From assembly GCA_949825065.1 (NCBI GenBank), contig OX463864.1:18427327-18491326 (forward strand): a stretch of 64,000 nucleotides of DNA, written 5' to 3'. Both the position numbers and the translations under genes were made by a program. The notes below the pieces were generated by a model that saw only the letters and a list, made by a program, of their open reading frames with translations, was not told where the DNA came from and ran no database searches. Each line of letters opens with the position of its first letter. Position 1 is the first letter of the stretch. Below, one piece after another: positions 54,955 through 64,000 of the stretch. This DNA is from Odontocerum albicorne (Eukaryota > Arthropoda > Insecta > Trichoptera > Odontoceridae).

Positions 54955-55555
54955 GTATGACATTCTCCAAAGACCCACTAGAGTGCAGAATTTCAATACG
55001 TGACGAGCCAATTGAACAAGCAACCCAGTTCAGATATCTTGGCAGTGAATTGCTCAGCTCTCATGACCTCCCCAGAGAAGTAAGGCCTCAGGTAGATAAA
55101 GCTGCAGTTGTGGCGGGCTGCCTGAGAGATGTCATATGGAGGAATAAAGATATGAGAACGGATAGCAAGGTACGCATTTATAAGACCTGTGTGCGACCTA
55201 TCCTCACATATGGCATCGAAGCGAAGGCGGACACTGTCAGGACAAAAAGTATACTAAGGACAACGGAAATGAGAACTCTACGTGCTATTGCTAGGAAGAA
55301 TTTGCGTGATCATGTAAGGAACACCAAAATCCGTGAGGTCCAAGATGTGGTCAAATGAGGACGACAGCGTCGACGATACTGGTACCAACATGTACAGAGA
55401 ATGAATTCCACAAGAATCCCATACATAGCTCTGCATGGGGTGCCGGATGGTCGGCGTCCACCAGGGAGACCCCCGAAACGATGGAGAGATAGCTGGAGCT
55501 CAACATCACAAAAGGACAATCCTGCAGTAACAGACTTGAGTCTATAGAAAGTTAA
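54955..55555 (+). pseudogene. Non-LTR retrotransposon RT C-terminal part
   Basis: ECRISIRDEPIEQATQFRYL, GSELLSSHDLPREVRPQVDK, AAVVAGCLRDVIWRNKDM, IYKTCVRPILTYGIEA, TTEMRTLRAIARKNLRDHV, then one stop, and YWYQHVQRMNSTRIPYIALH, GRRPPGRPPKRWRDSWSS. It is a well preserved LINE C-terminus with one nonsense change, in ABCD intron 3. The catalytic FxDD box is not present. Confidence 0.85.
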
Positions 55556-55899
55556 ATAAGGACAAGTTTTAAAAAACGTAACATTTTTAAATCGATGTCG
55601 AATTTAGAATACCATCTACCAACTCCGACTTTGATAGTGACTCCACTAAAAACCCACTGATTCCGACTCCATAACTCTACCAATTACCATGATCCTACGA
55701 CTTTTAAAAACTGTCTAAAGAGATGTCGAAACCATAGTAGACCAGATCTTTTTAATAAGACTATTTTTTTCACCTTTTCACCTTTAGAAAAATTTACCCC
55801 GTACACATTTGGAATCACGTAACGTATGTCTTCTTTTTTGAACCAATTCTTAGTTCATAAATTGCATTACATTTGATGAGGGTTCTGTTAGAACGGGTG

Positions 55900-56395
55900 C
55901 TGTTAACGATGATGTTAGAATTGGTGCGACGTTTACCTTCAGACGTTGCTGGTTCGATTCTCGTTGGTACCCAATTTTATCAAAAAAAGTTCCAGTCTGA
56001 TATGTTTAAGGCCTTGGCCACACAGGTAGGAGCCTCGCTTGGTGCTAAGAGCTACGCTGCGAGCTAGGTGACATATCGTAGAAAACCAACGCACCCCATA
56101 CTATCGCAATGGCCACACTGCACGCTTCGCGCCACGCTACGTGACTATTATAGTCACCTAGTAGCGTAGCTCTAAGCACCATGCAAGGCTCCTACCTGTG
56201 TGGCCGAGGCCTTAGGCTTTCACGGTTCTTTGTATCAATCGGATAAGGGTTTTTTGAGGGTTTTACCGTATAGTTTGACTTATAATGACGTCGGTCTGGT
56301 TTTCAGGCTTGTTTTTAGCAGCGTTTTGGTTAGTTGTAAAAGTTTGTGACATGGGAATAAGCCCCTCAACGTTCACTGTACACTGTCAAAGTGTA
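55900..56395 (+). mobile_element. tRNA-derived SINE interrupted by a MITE
   Basis: GCTGGTTCGATTCTCGTTGG (B box) and TTCCAGTCTGATATG precede the MITE at 56007-56214. A diverged tail (AGTTTGTGACATGGGAATAA, GCCCCTCAACG) follows it. Confidence 0.6.
56007..56214. mobile_element. MITE family 'GGCC', short foldback copy (208 bp)
   Basis: About 50-bp near-perfect inverted ends: TAAGGCCTTGGCCACACAGG..AGCGTAG and ..CCTGTGTGGCCGAGGCCTTA. Both arms derive from the right end of the 520-bp copies. Confidence 0.9.
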
Positions 56396-56440
56396 TTGAA
56401 AAATAAAAGAGTAAAATCAATTATACTTGATTGATTCTAG

Positions 56441-56613
56441 GTCCAATGTTCGCTGTATCTGTGGTGGCTATAACGGGCAACATTATGCGAGTACTTAGTC
56501 CCAAGTTCGGAGTGCTGGCCAGCGAGGAGGCGCAGCGGCACGGCTACCTCAGGCACATTCACTCCAGGATCATCGCTCATGCCGAGGAGATTGCTTTCTA
56601 CGGAGGCCACAAG
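56441..56613 (+). CDS. ABCD1/2-like: ABCD-type transporter, coding exon 4 (EAA-like motif)
   Basis: Acceptor GATTCTAG. It encodes [24 protein letters not shown], broken here as [14 protein letters not shown] and [10 protein letters not shown], then [19 protein letters not shown] and [13 protein letters not shown] (about residues 302-359). EEIAFYGGH is the EAA-like motif of ABCD transporters, a cytosolic helix that couples to the ATPase domain in family models. The donor used in this model is AAG|GTTTGT (phase 0). That donor is the first of six tandem copies of the exon end plus splice site (56589-56830), so the true 3' boundary could shift by 39 nt. Confidence 0.9.
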
Positions 56614-56830
56614 GTTTGTTTATATATGATTGCTTTCTACGGAGGCCACAAGGTTGGTTTATATATAAGATTGCTTTCTACGGAGGCCACAAGATTGGTT
56701 TATATATAAGATTGCTTTCTACAGAGGCCACAAGGTTGGTTTATATATAAGATTGCTTTCTACGGAGGCCATAAGGTTGGTTTATATATGATTGCTTTCT
56801 ACGAAGGCCACAAGGTTGGTTTATATATAA
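56589..56830 (+). repeat. Minisatellite of exon-4 end plus 5' splice site (6 copies)
   Basis: Six head-to-tail copies of 39 or 41 bp start at 56589, 56628, 56669, 56710, 56751 and 56790. Each begins GATTGCTTTCTACGGAGG and carries the last 25 bases of exon 4 (codons for IAFYGGHK), the AAG|GT donor and a short intron tail TTTATATAT. Copies 1, 2, 4, 5 and 6 keep AAGGT; copy 3 has AAGAT. Donor 2 is exactly 39 nt after donor 1 and the frame between them is open. A stop at about 56707-56709 precedes donors 4-6. Confidence 0.9.
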
Positions 56831-57079
56831 GATTGTGTTTATTGAAGTCATCATCCACACAATCAAGACTGCAACAAAGATAGTCTTGACTGCGTGGATC
56901 TTGAGCAGTCAGTATGATTCATTGCTCATAACTCCATCAATAATTTTCTTTTCACCAAAACACGCTTTTGAAAAGTTGAAACTTTCCAAAACTAAATTCC
57001 ACAATAATTCAAGGAAATATTATTTTTCTAACCGAGTTGTAAAATTTTAGAATAAACTGAGGGACGAGGATGAAGCACG

Positions 57080-57235
57080 TCTGATTTAACCCTGAACCTA
57101 ACCTAACCTAAATCCTCTAACTTAACCTAACCTTTTATTGATTTAACCTTGAACCTAACCTAACCTAAATCGTCGAAACTAACCTAACCTTTTATTGATT
57201 TAACCCTGAACCTAACCTAACCCAGTTGTAAAATT
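57080..57235. repeat. Interstitial CCTAA (TTAGG) telomere-like repeats
   Basis: Three blocks of (CCTAA)2-4 such as GAACCTAACCTAACCTAAAT lie within a 60-odd bp unit that also has TTTTATTGATTTAACC. The minus strand is the insect telomere motif TTAGG. They lie in ABCD intron 4. Confidence 0.8.
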
Positions 57236-57239
57236 TTTG

Positions 57240-57905
57240 AACAAACAGAACGAGTTGTAAAATTTTGGATCAAACGAACAAACTAGGAATATTTTGAGAT
57301 AAATACTGTTTTTTTTTAGTTTTTTCTTCAAATGGATAAAGCACGTCTGATTCATTCAATTATGTCACGTGTTTTAACTAGAAGGCAACAGAGATCACCC
57401 TATCATCCGCATCAATCAGGCCCTGCTCATAGCATGTAGTCCCGATGTTTGTACAAACTAGCATGTGCTGTGAGTCCTGTATGTTATATCTGCACAATCA
57501 CATTTAATGCTATTGTATAAGAAACCCCATCTTTGCGTAAACACCTTGCATCTAGTCACCCCTACTCGGAGTCTAGCACATCTGATTGTGCCAGGAAGAT
57601 GATTTCAAACTGAAGCTAAGTAAACCGTTGAAGATGATGATGCATTGGTATCCAACAGATTATGCTATCACCAGATCGGGAAGGGCGGAAAGAAAATTGA
57701 ATTTTTGCTGGATTATTCCATAGAGGGTTGACAGAATGTGGAGATATCTTTGCTGTCTCATTTGAAACCATTGGAGTCTGGCACGGTATTCGCAAATATG
57801 GTTGTATTATTTTAGGTTATAAATAAACTGGACAAACAGTATCAAGTGCACTGCACCTTGTTTCCAGCTACATCACACAATTTTCTAATCCCTTGATAAT
57901 TTGTA
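57240..57905. other. Unassigned intron 4 sequence
   Basis: GAGTTGTAAAATTTT and AGCACGTCTGATT recur from 57030-57090, so part is locally duplicated. No element was recognised. Confidence 0.4.
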
Positions 57906-57911
57906 TTTTAG

Positions 57912-58086
57912 GTGGAGCATCGGCAACTGACCGGTGCTTACAATGGCCTGGTGGGTCAGATGAACGTGATCTTCGGCCAGAAGCTGTGGTTCGTGATGCT
58001 GGAGCAGTTCTTCATGAAGTACGTGTGGAGCGGCACCGGCATGATTATGGTCTCTTTACCCATCCTCATGGGGAGAGCTTCTTCTG
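57912..58086 (+). CDS. ABCD1/2-like: ABCD-type transporter, coding exon 5
   Basis: Acceptor GTATTTTAG; donor TCTG|GTGAG (phase 1 out). It encodes VEHRQLTGAYNGLVGQMNVI, then FGQKLWFVMLEQFFMKYVWS and GTGMIMVSLPILMGRASS. This aligns with the family region ending [27 protein letters not shown], the fifth to sixth membrane spans (about residues 360-417). It follows exon 4 in frame as GGHK-VEH, as in the family's GGHEVE. Confidence 0.93.
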
Positions 58087-58089
58087 GTG

Positions 58090-58670
58090 AGTTTTTAATT
58101 TTCACGATGCAATTTAAAGTTTTTATCTGTTGAGAATTCCCGTAGTTTGGCTTATGATGTTGACATTCCGAAAACGTTGCAATTTTCATCTTTAGAGTTT
58201 GTTTGCAGTCAACTTTGGTGTCAGTGAATGCACGCCTGATACTACACTTGAACACAGGGGTCCGTTGCAGAGGCCACAGCACCTGGCTATACGACTGTTT
58301 AGATGCCAGCACCTCACTATGCTACTGGTCCTAATACTAATTATTGCAGAAGGTCTCATGTTGCCAATCAGTATCCCAAAGAATGACTACGGTCATCCAA
58401 TTTGTTGGATTTCTTAACACTGCTTCCGATGCCTTTCCTGATTTTTAGGGATGCAATCCCGGCAGGGATGTAAATCTTATTTAGTACATCTGGTTTAAGG
58501 GAGATATTATTAACTATGAAGCATGTAGTAGAAAAGAAATAGACGAGGCTTATTTTATAGACGGGTGAAACTGGCCATGGTCAAAGAAAATGCATTGAAA
58601 TTTTACAGAATCTGCGACATGAGACCCTCGGCAATAAATAGTATTTCTATAGAAATCTACTTAAAATTCT
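58090..58670. other. Unassigned intron 5 sequence
   Basis: No recognisable gene or element. Confidence 0.4.
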
Positions 58671-58676
58671 ACGAGA

Positions 58677-58865
58677 CGACCTCCGTGGCCTGGTGGTAAG
58701 ACACTTGTCTGCCGATCCGGAGGTTGCGGGTTCGATCCCCGCTGGAACCCAGATTTTTTAAAATAGGATTCCAGTCTGGTTAACACTTAGGGCCTTTAAA
58801 AACATCTTTCTGGTTGGTTGGAAGAGATTGTCACATAGCAATAAACTCGCCAGGTTAAAAAAAAT
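58677..58865 (+). mobile_element. tRNA-derived SINE family 1, complete copy
   Basis: Head ACGACCTCCGTGGCCTGGTG (A box TGGCCTGGTGG), B box GGTTCGATCCC, body TAGGATTCCAGTCTGGTTAA, LINE-like tail TCTGGTTGGTTGGAAGAGAT..CGCCAGGTT, A-rich end. It is not a tRNA gene, because it continues past the tRNA part and cannot close an acceptor stem. Confidence 0.9.
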
Positions 58866-58869
58866 ATAA

Positions 58870-58922
58870 CGCGATTTCGTCTAAGTTGATTCGTCTAAGT
58901 TGATTCTGTCTAAGTTGATTCT
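58870..58922. repeat. 17-18 bp tandem repeat, 3 units
   Basis: CGTCTAAGTTGATT / TGTCTAAGTTGATTC is repeated. Confidence 0.85.
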
Positions 58923-59420
58923 GTAATGACCCAAGAATGACACAAAAGATTCTTCAAAACATGATTATTCTTATCAATAATTAGTCCTCCATTTTGTAAA
59001 AAAAAGGGATGTTTTACACTACTTTAAGGAAACCACATTCATTGAAATAAGGACATAATAACACAAATAATAATCAAAACACTTCTACAGGTTATAAGAA
59101 TTTTTGTCAATAATTTAATCAAACGGCGTATCTTGGTTTCTCATTGAAACACAGCGTATTTTGAACAACTATTTTGCATACAAAAAATTATCATATATTA
59201 TAAAATTTAATCTTATATACGATACATTTTTTTACACTTTGATGCAAATACATTTAATAGATATAAATCGATTAATTTGAATTGATTTCTTCCAATCGAT
59301 AATTTTTTGCTTCATAATTATTAACGGTATCCTTGACTGTGTGTTTTAATTTGACAAAAAAATATGAATATAAAATAAATCTCAAATAATATAGGCATTT
59401 TGATATAAATAATTTTTTTC
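58923..59420. other. Unassigned AT-rich intron 5 sequence
   Basis: No recognisable gene or element. Confidence 0.4.
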
Positions 59421-59423
59421 TTT

Positions 59424-59745
59424 CTTAACGTGCTCCTCGCGGGAAGCACAAACGTCTGTGGTCTGATCTGTAGCATTCCTTTGTGTATTTTACGTAATGT
59501 TTAGTTTATCTCCTTTATTTAATGAGTCTCCTTAAGAGTAATGACTATTATTTATTATCAGAAAATTACTTGAATGTCATATTTACTTGGTGGTGTAATC
59601 AAATATCAGTAGTTCTAAACAAAATACGCGTTTAAACTTAGAAATAAAAAAAAACGCCGAAATTGTGCCGCGCACAGAATTCGTGGAATTTGATTTTTAA
59701 CGCGGTGTACAGGTTAAACAGATTTTTTATAAATAAAAATATATT
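59424..59745 (-). repeat. Dispersed repeat, partner of 13597-13920
   Basis: Co-linear inverted copy; includes TGCTCCTCGCGGGAAGCAC, which is inverted relative to 13895-13912. Confidence 0.85.
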
Positions 59746-60219
59746 ATTTGATATTGTTTTTAATGTTCCACCATATATTTTGCATCTTCTAGGAATACAG
59801 GCGGCCGTGCACCCATTAAAATAATTGAAAAAGTAAAAAGGCAGCTGGGGGCTGATTTCAGGAGAAGGCACTACATAAGGCTACATATTCCTTGTACCTA
59901 GAGGACAATTGTTTATGATCATGGAGATCACAATCCTCCCAAGAGGAAGATAATAGAAAGAAAAAAAAAACAATTTTTTTAACTATCCAGTTGTTTCCGA
60001 TTATTTGAAATAGGTTTATTAAAGCTTTTAATAGAAGAAATAAGAGTTCTTTTAAAGCCTTCTTTTACTCGGTGCATTTATTCATCATTCTGTTCACGAA
60101 ACATCCAGTCACCGTCTCCACCGCCACATCTCGTCGAGTCTTGATCTTAATCTGTTACTACTATCCTCATTTATGAGTTATCCAGAAATATTGACATAGT
60201 TTCACTCTTCGAGAGATGT
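59746..60219. other. Unassigned intron 5 sequence
   Basis: No recognisable gene or element. Confidence 0.4.
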
Positions 60220-60252
60220 ATATCTCTTCAGATCATTCCCAGTCTCGACGTA

Positions 60253-61168
60253 CTACCTTAATTAAAAAGTTTTAGGACCGGCCACCGTGTGGCACTGTCA
60301 GTCACCCGATTGGAATTCTTTTTTTTTTGTTAGGTTACCACATCTATCATTGACACTTCCCTCCAAATTTCAGCGTCATAGCTTGACATTTGTAAAAGTT
60401 ATGCTGTACTGAGTACATCTACCTTTGTGCGTGTTTTCGATTTTTTACATGTTTGAAAATGGCATCAATGAGTTTGCATTAAATTTTATGTGAATAACGG
60501 ATTTAACAGTCCGCAGACCTTGGAAATGTTGGAGAAGTGTTTTTTGGTGGCACGAACGCTTCAGAAGTAGTCGTGAGTCGGTCGAGGATGACGAACGCAG
60601 TGGCAGTTGAATACCGATGAAAACATCGATAAAATCAAAGAAATGTTGGCCGAAAACCGCAAATTGACCATCAGAGAGCTGGCAGAGGACTTGGACATCG
60701 CTTATGGATCTGCTCAAGATATTTTGGTTAGTGAATTGGGCCTCAGACGTGTCGCTGCAAAACTGGCGCCGAAAGACCTCAATTTCATGCAAAAAAAGGA
60801 CTGCGTTGAAATCGCGAAAGACATGATTTCCATGAGTTTTTGACCAAAAACAACACGAATACTATCCAGCAGCCTTCGAATTCACCTGATCTGGCTCCCT
60901 GCGACTTTTTTCTGTTCAACGGACTTAAAAAACCGTTTTGCGGAACGCCTTACAGCACCCGAAAGGATGTCATGAAAAAATCAAAAACGGCTCTGATGGA
61001 CATACCGAAAATTGAGTACCAGCGGTGTTTCGAGGATTGGATCAAGCGCTGGCGTAAATGCGTTGAAGTCGATGGGGAGTACTTTGAAGGGGACCATATC
61101 GATTTTGATGAATAAACTTGTATTTTCGATTTTATGAATAAAGTCCTAAAACTTTTTGATCAAGGTAG
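60253..61168 (+). mobile_element. mariner deletion derivative, complete ends (916 bp)
   Basis: TA-flanked (60251-52, 61169-70). Ends are CTACCTTAATTAAAAAGTTT and AAACTTTTTGATCAAGGTAG. It encodes NTDENIDKIKEMLAENRKLT, ELAEDLDIAYGSAQDILVSE, GLRRVAAKLAPKDLNFMQKK, AKDMIS, then the deletion junction and, in another frame, SPDLAPCDFFLF and CFEDWIKRWRKCVEVDGEYF. Two of three catalytic Asp residues are gone. It sits in ABCD intron 5. Confidence 0.92.
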
Positions 61169-61346
61169 TATATCTCTTCAGATCATTCCCAGTCTCGACA
61201 TAGCACTCTTCGCCATACTTATTCTTCTCTTCATTTCAGTTTCACGTCTGCCACCATCAGTAATTGTAGACCCTAAGATCAATAAAATCATGTACACTCT
61301 CCAAATATTTTTGTAGATGCGTTAATGGTAGATTTTTTTCTTTCAG

Positions 61347-61456
61347 CTAAAAACAAGGATGGCGCTATCAGTGAAAGGACAGAGTACTTGACCACGTCCA
61401 GAAATCTGCTCAATTCAGCTGCTGACGCTGTGGAGAGGCTCATGTCTAGTTATAAG
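61347..61456 (+). CDS. ABCD1/2-like: ABCD-type transporter, coding exon 6 (last exon in window)
   Basis: Acceptor TTTCTTTCAG; donor AAG|GTCAGT (phase 0). It encodes [20 protein letters not shown] followed by [17 protein letters not shown] (about residues 418-454). This matches ABCD1/2 SERTEAFTxARNLLxxAADAIERIMSSYK, the segment just before the nucleotide-binding domain. No Walker A, ABC signature or Walker B coding is found downstream to base 64000, so the gene continues past the window. Confidence 0.93.
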
Positions 61457-61503
61457 GTCAGTATTATATAATCATTTTAAAATCTAAATTAACTACTGTG
61501 CAT

Positions 61504-61743
61504 ATTAACCACTTGACAGTTTTGCCCTCGGGCACGAAGTTTCTTTTTATACTGACGAGTCTGAGCGTCGTTCGTGCAAATCTTGTTTCGACCTGTTGGG
61601 AATGTTTCTCCCGAGCGTCATTTGGGCATATCTTGTTTCAACTTGTTTTCTCCGAACGGAATATATTTTCGTATAGAATTTATTCGTTCACAATTCGTCA
61701 TTGTATTACGTCGCGTGTTAAAAATCCTACTGTTAAGCGTTTG
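61504..61743. mobile_element. Possible small TTAA-type element
   Basis: The left end TTAACCACTTGACAGT and the right end (minus strand) TCAAACGCTTAACAGT are similar and inverted. Borders are weak. Confidence 0.35.
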
Positions 61744-61860
61744 ACCCTTCCCTTACGGTGCTAAAATTGAGACGCGCGCTCCGGTGTTGGGTAGTGAGTA
61801 CGCGATAAGAAATTAGCGATTTTAAATCGGAAAAATAAGAACATTCATAGATAATCCCCT
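61741..61860 (+). mobile_element. TTAA-flanked MITE family A, left part of an interrupted copy
   Basis: CCTTCCCTTACGGTG..ACGCGCGCTCCGGTGTTGGG..AAATCGGAAAAATAAGAACA matches 62821-62940. The copy continues at 62512-62566 after the inserted element. Confidence 0.85.
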
Positions 61861-61863
61861 TAA

Positions 61864-62511
61864 CCTTTTTACGGCGATGGCTCGAGTATATTTCGTGTGT
61901 CCCACAGGCGGCGGTGTTTTACCTCAATAAATTTATATTGTATCTACATAAAAATATGACTCACCATTATCCCGAATCTGATTACTGTGGAACTGTGCGC
62001 CGATGCATTTTTTAGCTGACACTATACACACGTAATATTATCCAAATCAAAGCTATAAATAAAGTGCGACAATATAAGAAGCAATAATCGAAGAAAACAA
62101 TAATCCATAAACAATGAAAAAGGCAATTAATTCAATACGCAATACGTGTACTTACAAAAAAAATATCGACGCAAAATACGTCATATTGATCGGGAGCAAT
62201 CGTCATTAGAAACATGACCTTCAACACACCCGAACGTGTGGCGCTAATATTTAAAATGCTTTAAATTTCGACGGCGTCGAATCGGTCTGTTTAAATCCTT
62301 CTTATGGATCAAGTACTTGAAGTTTTGATGATTTTAAAAGAGATGTCACTAGAGGACACGTTTTGTCTTATATTCAGGTTAAAAATTTTAAAGAAGATTT
62401 AATTTTGACTAAGATATCGACACGCAAAGTTAGTGGCCACTTAAATGGCCGCTCGCCAGGACGGCACGTATTATGTATGGGCCAGTTAAGTGGTCCCCCG
62501 CCGTGAAAGAG
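61864..62511. mobile_element. TTAA-flanked MITE, family D (648 bp), nested in family A
   Basis: The left end CCTTTTTACGGCGATGGC and right end (minus strand) CTCTTTCACGGCGGGGG are inverted. TTAA is duplicated at 61860-61863 and 62512-62515. The uninterrupted target CCCCTTAATTAATTATAATT is at 62937-62956. Confidence 0.9.
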
Positions 62512-62820
62512 TTAATTAATTATAATTGAAGTTAAAAATTATAATAATTGAGATTTATTATAATTTAAGTAGGCAGACGATAGATCTAAATACTTTTCTA
62601 TCTATGCACACAACTCTCGTCGTGTGCATATTCATATATATCCTCGTACATGCTCTTCTGTTTCTTAGACTTCGTACCTTTCCCTCAGTTAAAATTTTTC
62701 ACCTTTGTGTTCCTCCTTCTATCGTCTTAAAAAAAGATATATTTTTTTCTATCGAATTATGTTTTGCTAAAATTAATGTTTTTTTTTAATTACATATATG
62801 CCATCATACCGTGCTCCTTT

Positions 62821-63439
62821 TTAACCCTTCCCTTATGGTGATAAAAATAATACGCGTGCTCCGGTGTTGGGTAGTGAGTACGCGATAAGAAATTAGCGAT
62901 TTTAAATCGGAAAAATTAGAACATTCATAGATAATCCCCTTAATTAATTATAATTGAAGTTAAAAATTATAATAATTGAGATTTATTTGCTGAAAACATT
63001 AAAAAACCATCTGGCAACGCTCACGGAACGGGCGTACGTCTAATCTATTTTCAAGTCCAGAAGACACTGCGGCGCGGAGCGGTACCCCGGCGTGGCTTAC
63101 GCTTGCGACGATTGAGACAATTGCGCTCCTCGCAATTCAGTGGAGTATGCAAGATTGAGATGCGAATATAGTGTCGCGCTTCCCGCATACTCTTCACCTA
63201 TCGTCAAGACGAGGCACTCGCAGCGTTTAAATGCGAATTTGTTTTCGATCTTTACAAAATACCTACGATGTAGTCGATATATTCTGATTATTATTAATAT
63301 TATTTTTTAAATCAACGCGTAAATATATTATGGAGGAATACCTAAAATCTTAACCTTGTATTTATTATATTTATAGAGATATTGATGGTTATTAGAAGCA
63401 ACGTGTAGAAGATACCCAACACAGGGAAGGAAAGGCTAA
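62821..63439 (+). mobile_element. TTAA-type MITE family A, complete copy
   Basis: TTAACCCTTCCCTTATGGTG at left; CACAGGGAAGGAAAGGCTAA at right (inverted, TTAA changed to CTAA). Co-linear with 32476-33115 (-). Confidence 0.8.
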
Positions 63440-63504
63440 GGAATTATCCTGTTTGCAAATACATTTGTGTAGAAGTTTCAAAATAATACCGCAGCTGACA
63501 TTTT

Positions 63505-63595
63505 AAAATAATACCGGGAATCGAACTCGCAACCGGGTTCATGTCAGAAGAGAGGCATTTTACCAACTACGCCATGTGGAGGTCATCAAATGTTA
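63505..63595 (-). mobile_element. tRNA-derived SINE head
   Basis: The minus strand has TGGCGTAGTTGG (A box) and GAGTTCGATTCCCGG (B box) after CCTCCACA. The following tail is short. Confidence 0.65.
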
Positions 63596-63724
63596 TTACC
63601 CCGCGTCTAAATTCATGCATTTCTTTAGTATTTATTTATTAGGCTCCTGTCAGTCATTTTCCACGTCCAAGTTATCCTCTTATGCATCAAAGTTGATTAC
63701 AAGAGTATTGATTTTATGAAGAAA

Positions 63725-63850
63725 ACATACATACATACAATCACGCCATCTCCCTGTTGGGGTAGGTAAAGACGACAGAGCGGCATACCTTCCTAACTCG
63801 ACACACATCGTTAGCCTCTTTCACGTTCATATACCTCACATGTTATTATA
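63725..63850. repeat. Lepidopteran-type short repeat fragment
   Basis: CATACATACATACAATCACG and CCATCTCCCTGTTGGGGTAG precede GTAAAGACGACAGAG, the pattern seen at 11440-11490. Confidence 0.6.
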
Positions 63851-63857
63851 ATTGATA

Positions 63858-64000
63858 TTAACCCTTCCCTTACAGTGATAATATTGAAACGCGCGCTCCG
63901 GTGTTGGGTAGTGAGTACGCGATCAAAAATTAGCGATTTTAAATCGGAAAAATAAGAACATTCATAGATAATCCCCTTAATTAATTATAATTGAAGTTAA
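63858..64000 (+). mobile_element. TTAA-type MITE family A, cut by window end
   Basis: It starts TTAACCCTTCCCTTACAGTG and is co-linear with 62821-62965 to the last base. Confidence 0.85.

Noticed and set aside
54957..55358. A host gene encoded within ABCD intron 3
   Set aside because: The protein is a LINE reverse-transcriptase C-terminus with an inverted near-copy at 49985-50445.
57080..57235. True chromosome end
   Set aside because: The CCTAA blocks are short, imperfect and lie between two exons of one gene.
58677..58760. tRNA gene
   Set aside because: A and B boxes are present but no acceptor stem closes, and the unit continues into a SINE body and LINE-like tail shared with other copies.
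63505..63595. tRNA gene on the minus strand
   Set aside because: Same reasons: SINE-like context and poor cloverleaf ends.

Overview
This is an AT-rich animal nuclear window, almost certainly from an insect and probably a moth or butterfly. The evidence is spliced exons with GT/AG borders, interstitial CCTAA arrays (the insect telomere motif is TTAGG), and many mariner, Penelope-like, RTE/Jockey-like LINE, tRNA-derived SINE and TTAA-flanked miniature elements. It also carries short 'CCCTGTTGGGGTAGG'-type fragments that I associate with Lepidoptera. The order-level assignment is inference.

Only one host gene can be supported: the 5' part of a peroxisomal half-ABC transporter of the ABCD1/ABCD2 type on the + strand. 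Six coding exons (39005-39669, 51144-51242, 53659-53798, 56441-56613, 57912-58086, 61347-61456) join in phase to give 454 codons. They cover the N-terminal extension and the whole transmembrane domain. The nucleotide-binding domain must lie beyond base 64000. The introns (about 11.5 kb, 2.4 kb, 2.6 kb, 1.3 kb, 3.3 kb and an open last one) are packed with transposon remnants.

Layout. 1-5.6 kb: LINE and Penelope-like debris, a 95-100 bp tandem array, half a mariner and a short pogo/Tigger derivative. 5.9-7.2 kb: a 174-bp satellite. 7.9-14.5 kb: a near-perfect hairpin, a mariner, LINE pieces, a foldback element and a MITE. 14.6-18.7 kb: a 35-bp minisatellite, then a 3-kb array of a 64-bp unit that is the amplified 3' end of an RTE-like LINE; the unamplified LINE 3' end sits at its right border. 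18.9-24.3 kb: SINEs, a MITE, a deleted mariner, a 107-bp array and a second RTE-like 3' end. 24.6-27.5 kb: a TIR element containing a run of 20 G, then a 529-bp higher-order repeat that embeds a SINE head and hairpins. 28-38.2 kb: LINE remnants, three mariner/Tc1 derivatives, a TTAA element and inverted Penelope-like termini. 38.5-64 kb: the ABCD gene with nested elements in its introns.

No operon-like or multi-gene system is visible. The most unusual observations are: (1) the satellite built from a LINE 3' terminus; (2) a 39-41 bp minisatellite that repeats the end of ABCD exon 4 together with its 5' splice site; (3) a mariner subfamily whose copies share one internal deletion; (4) the 529-bp composite repeat; and (5) several insertions dated by paralogous empty sites. 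No transposase or reverse transcriptase here looks intact.
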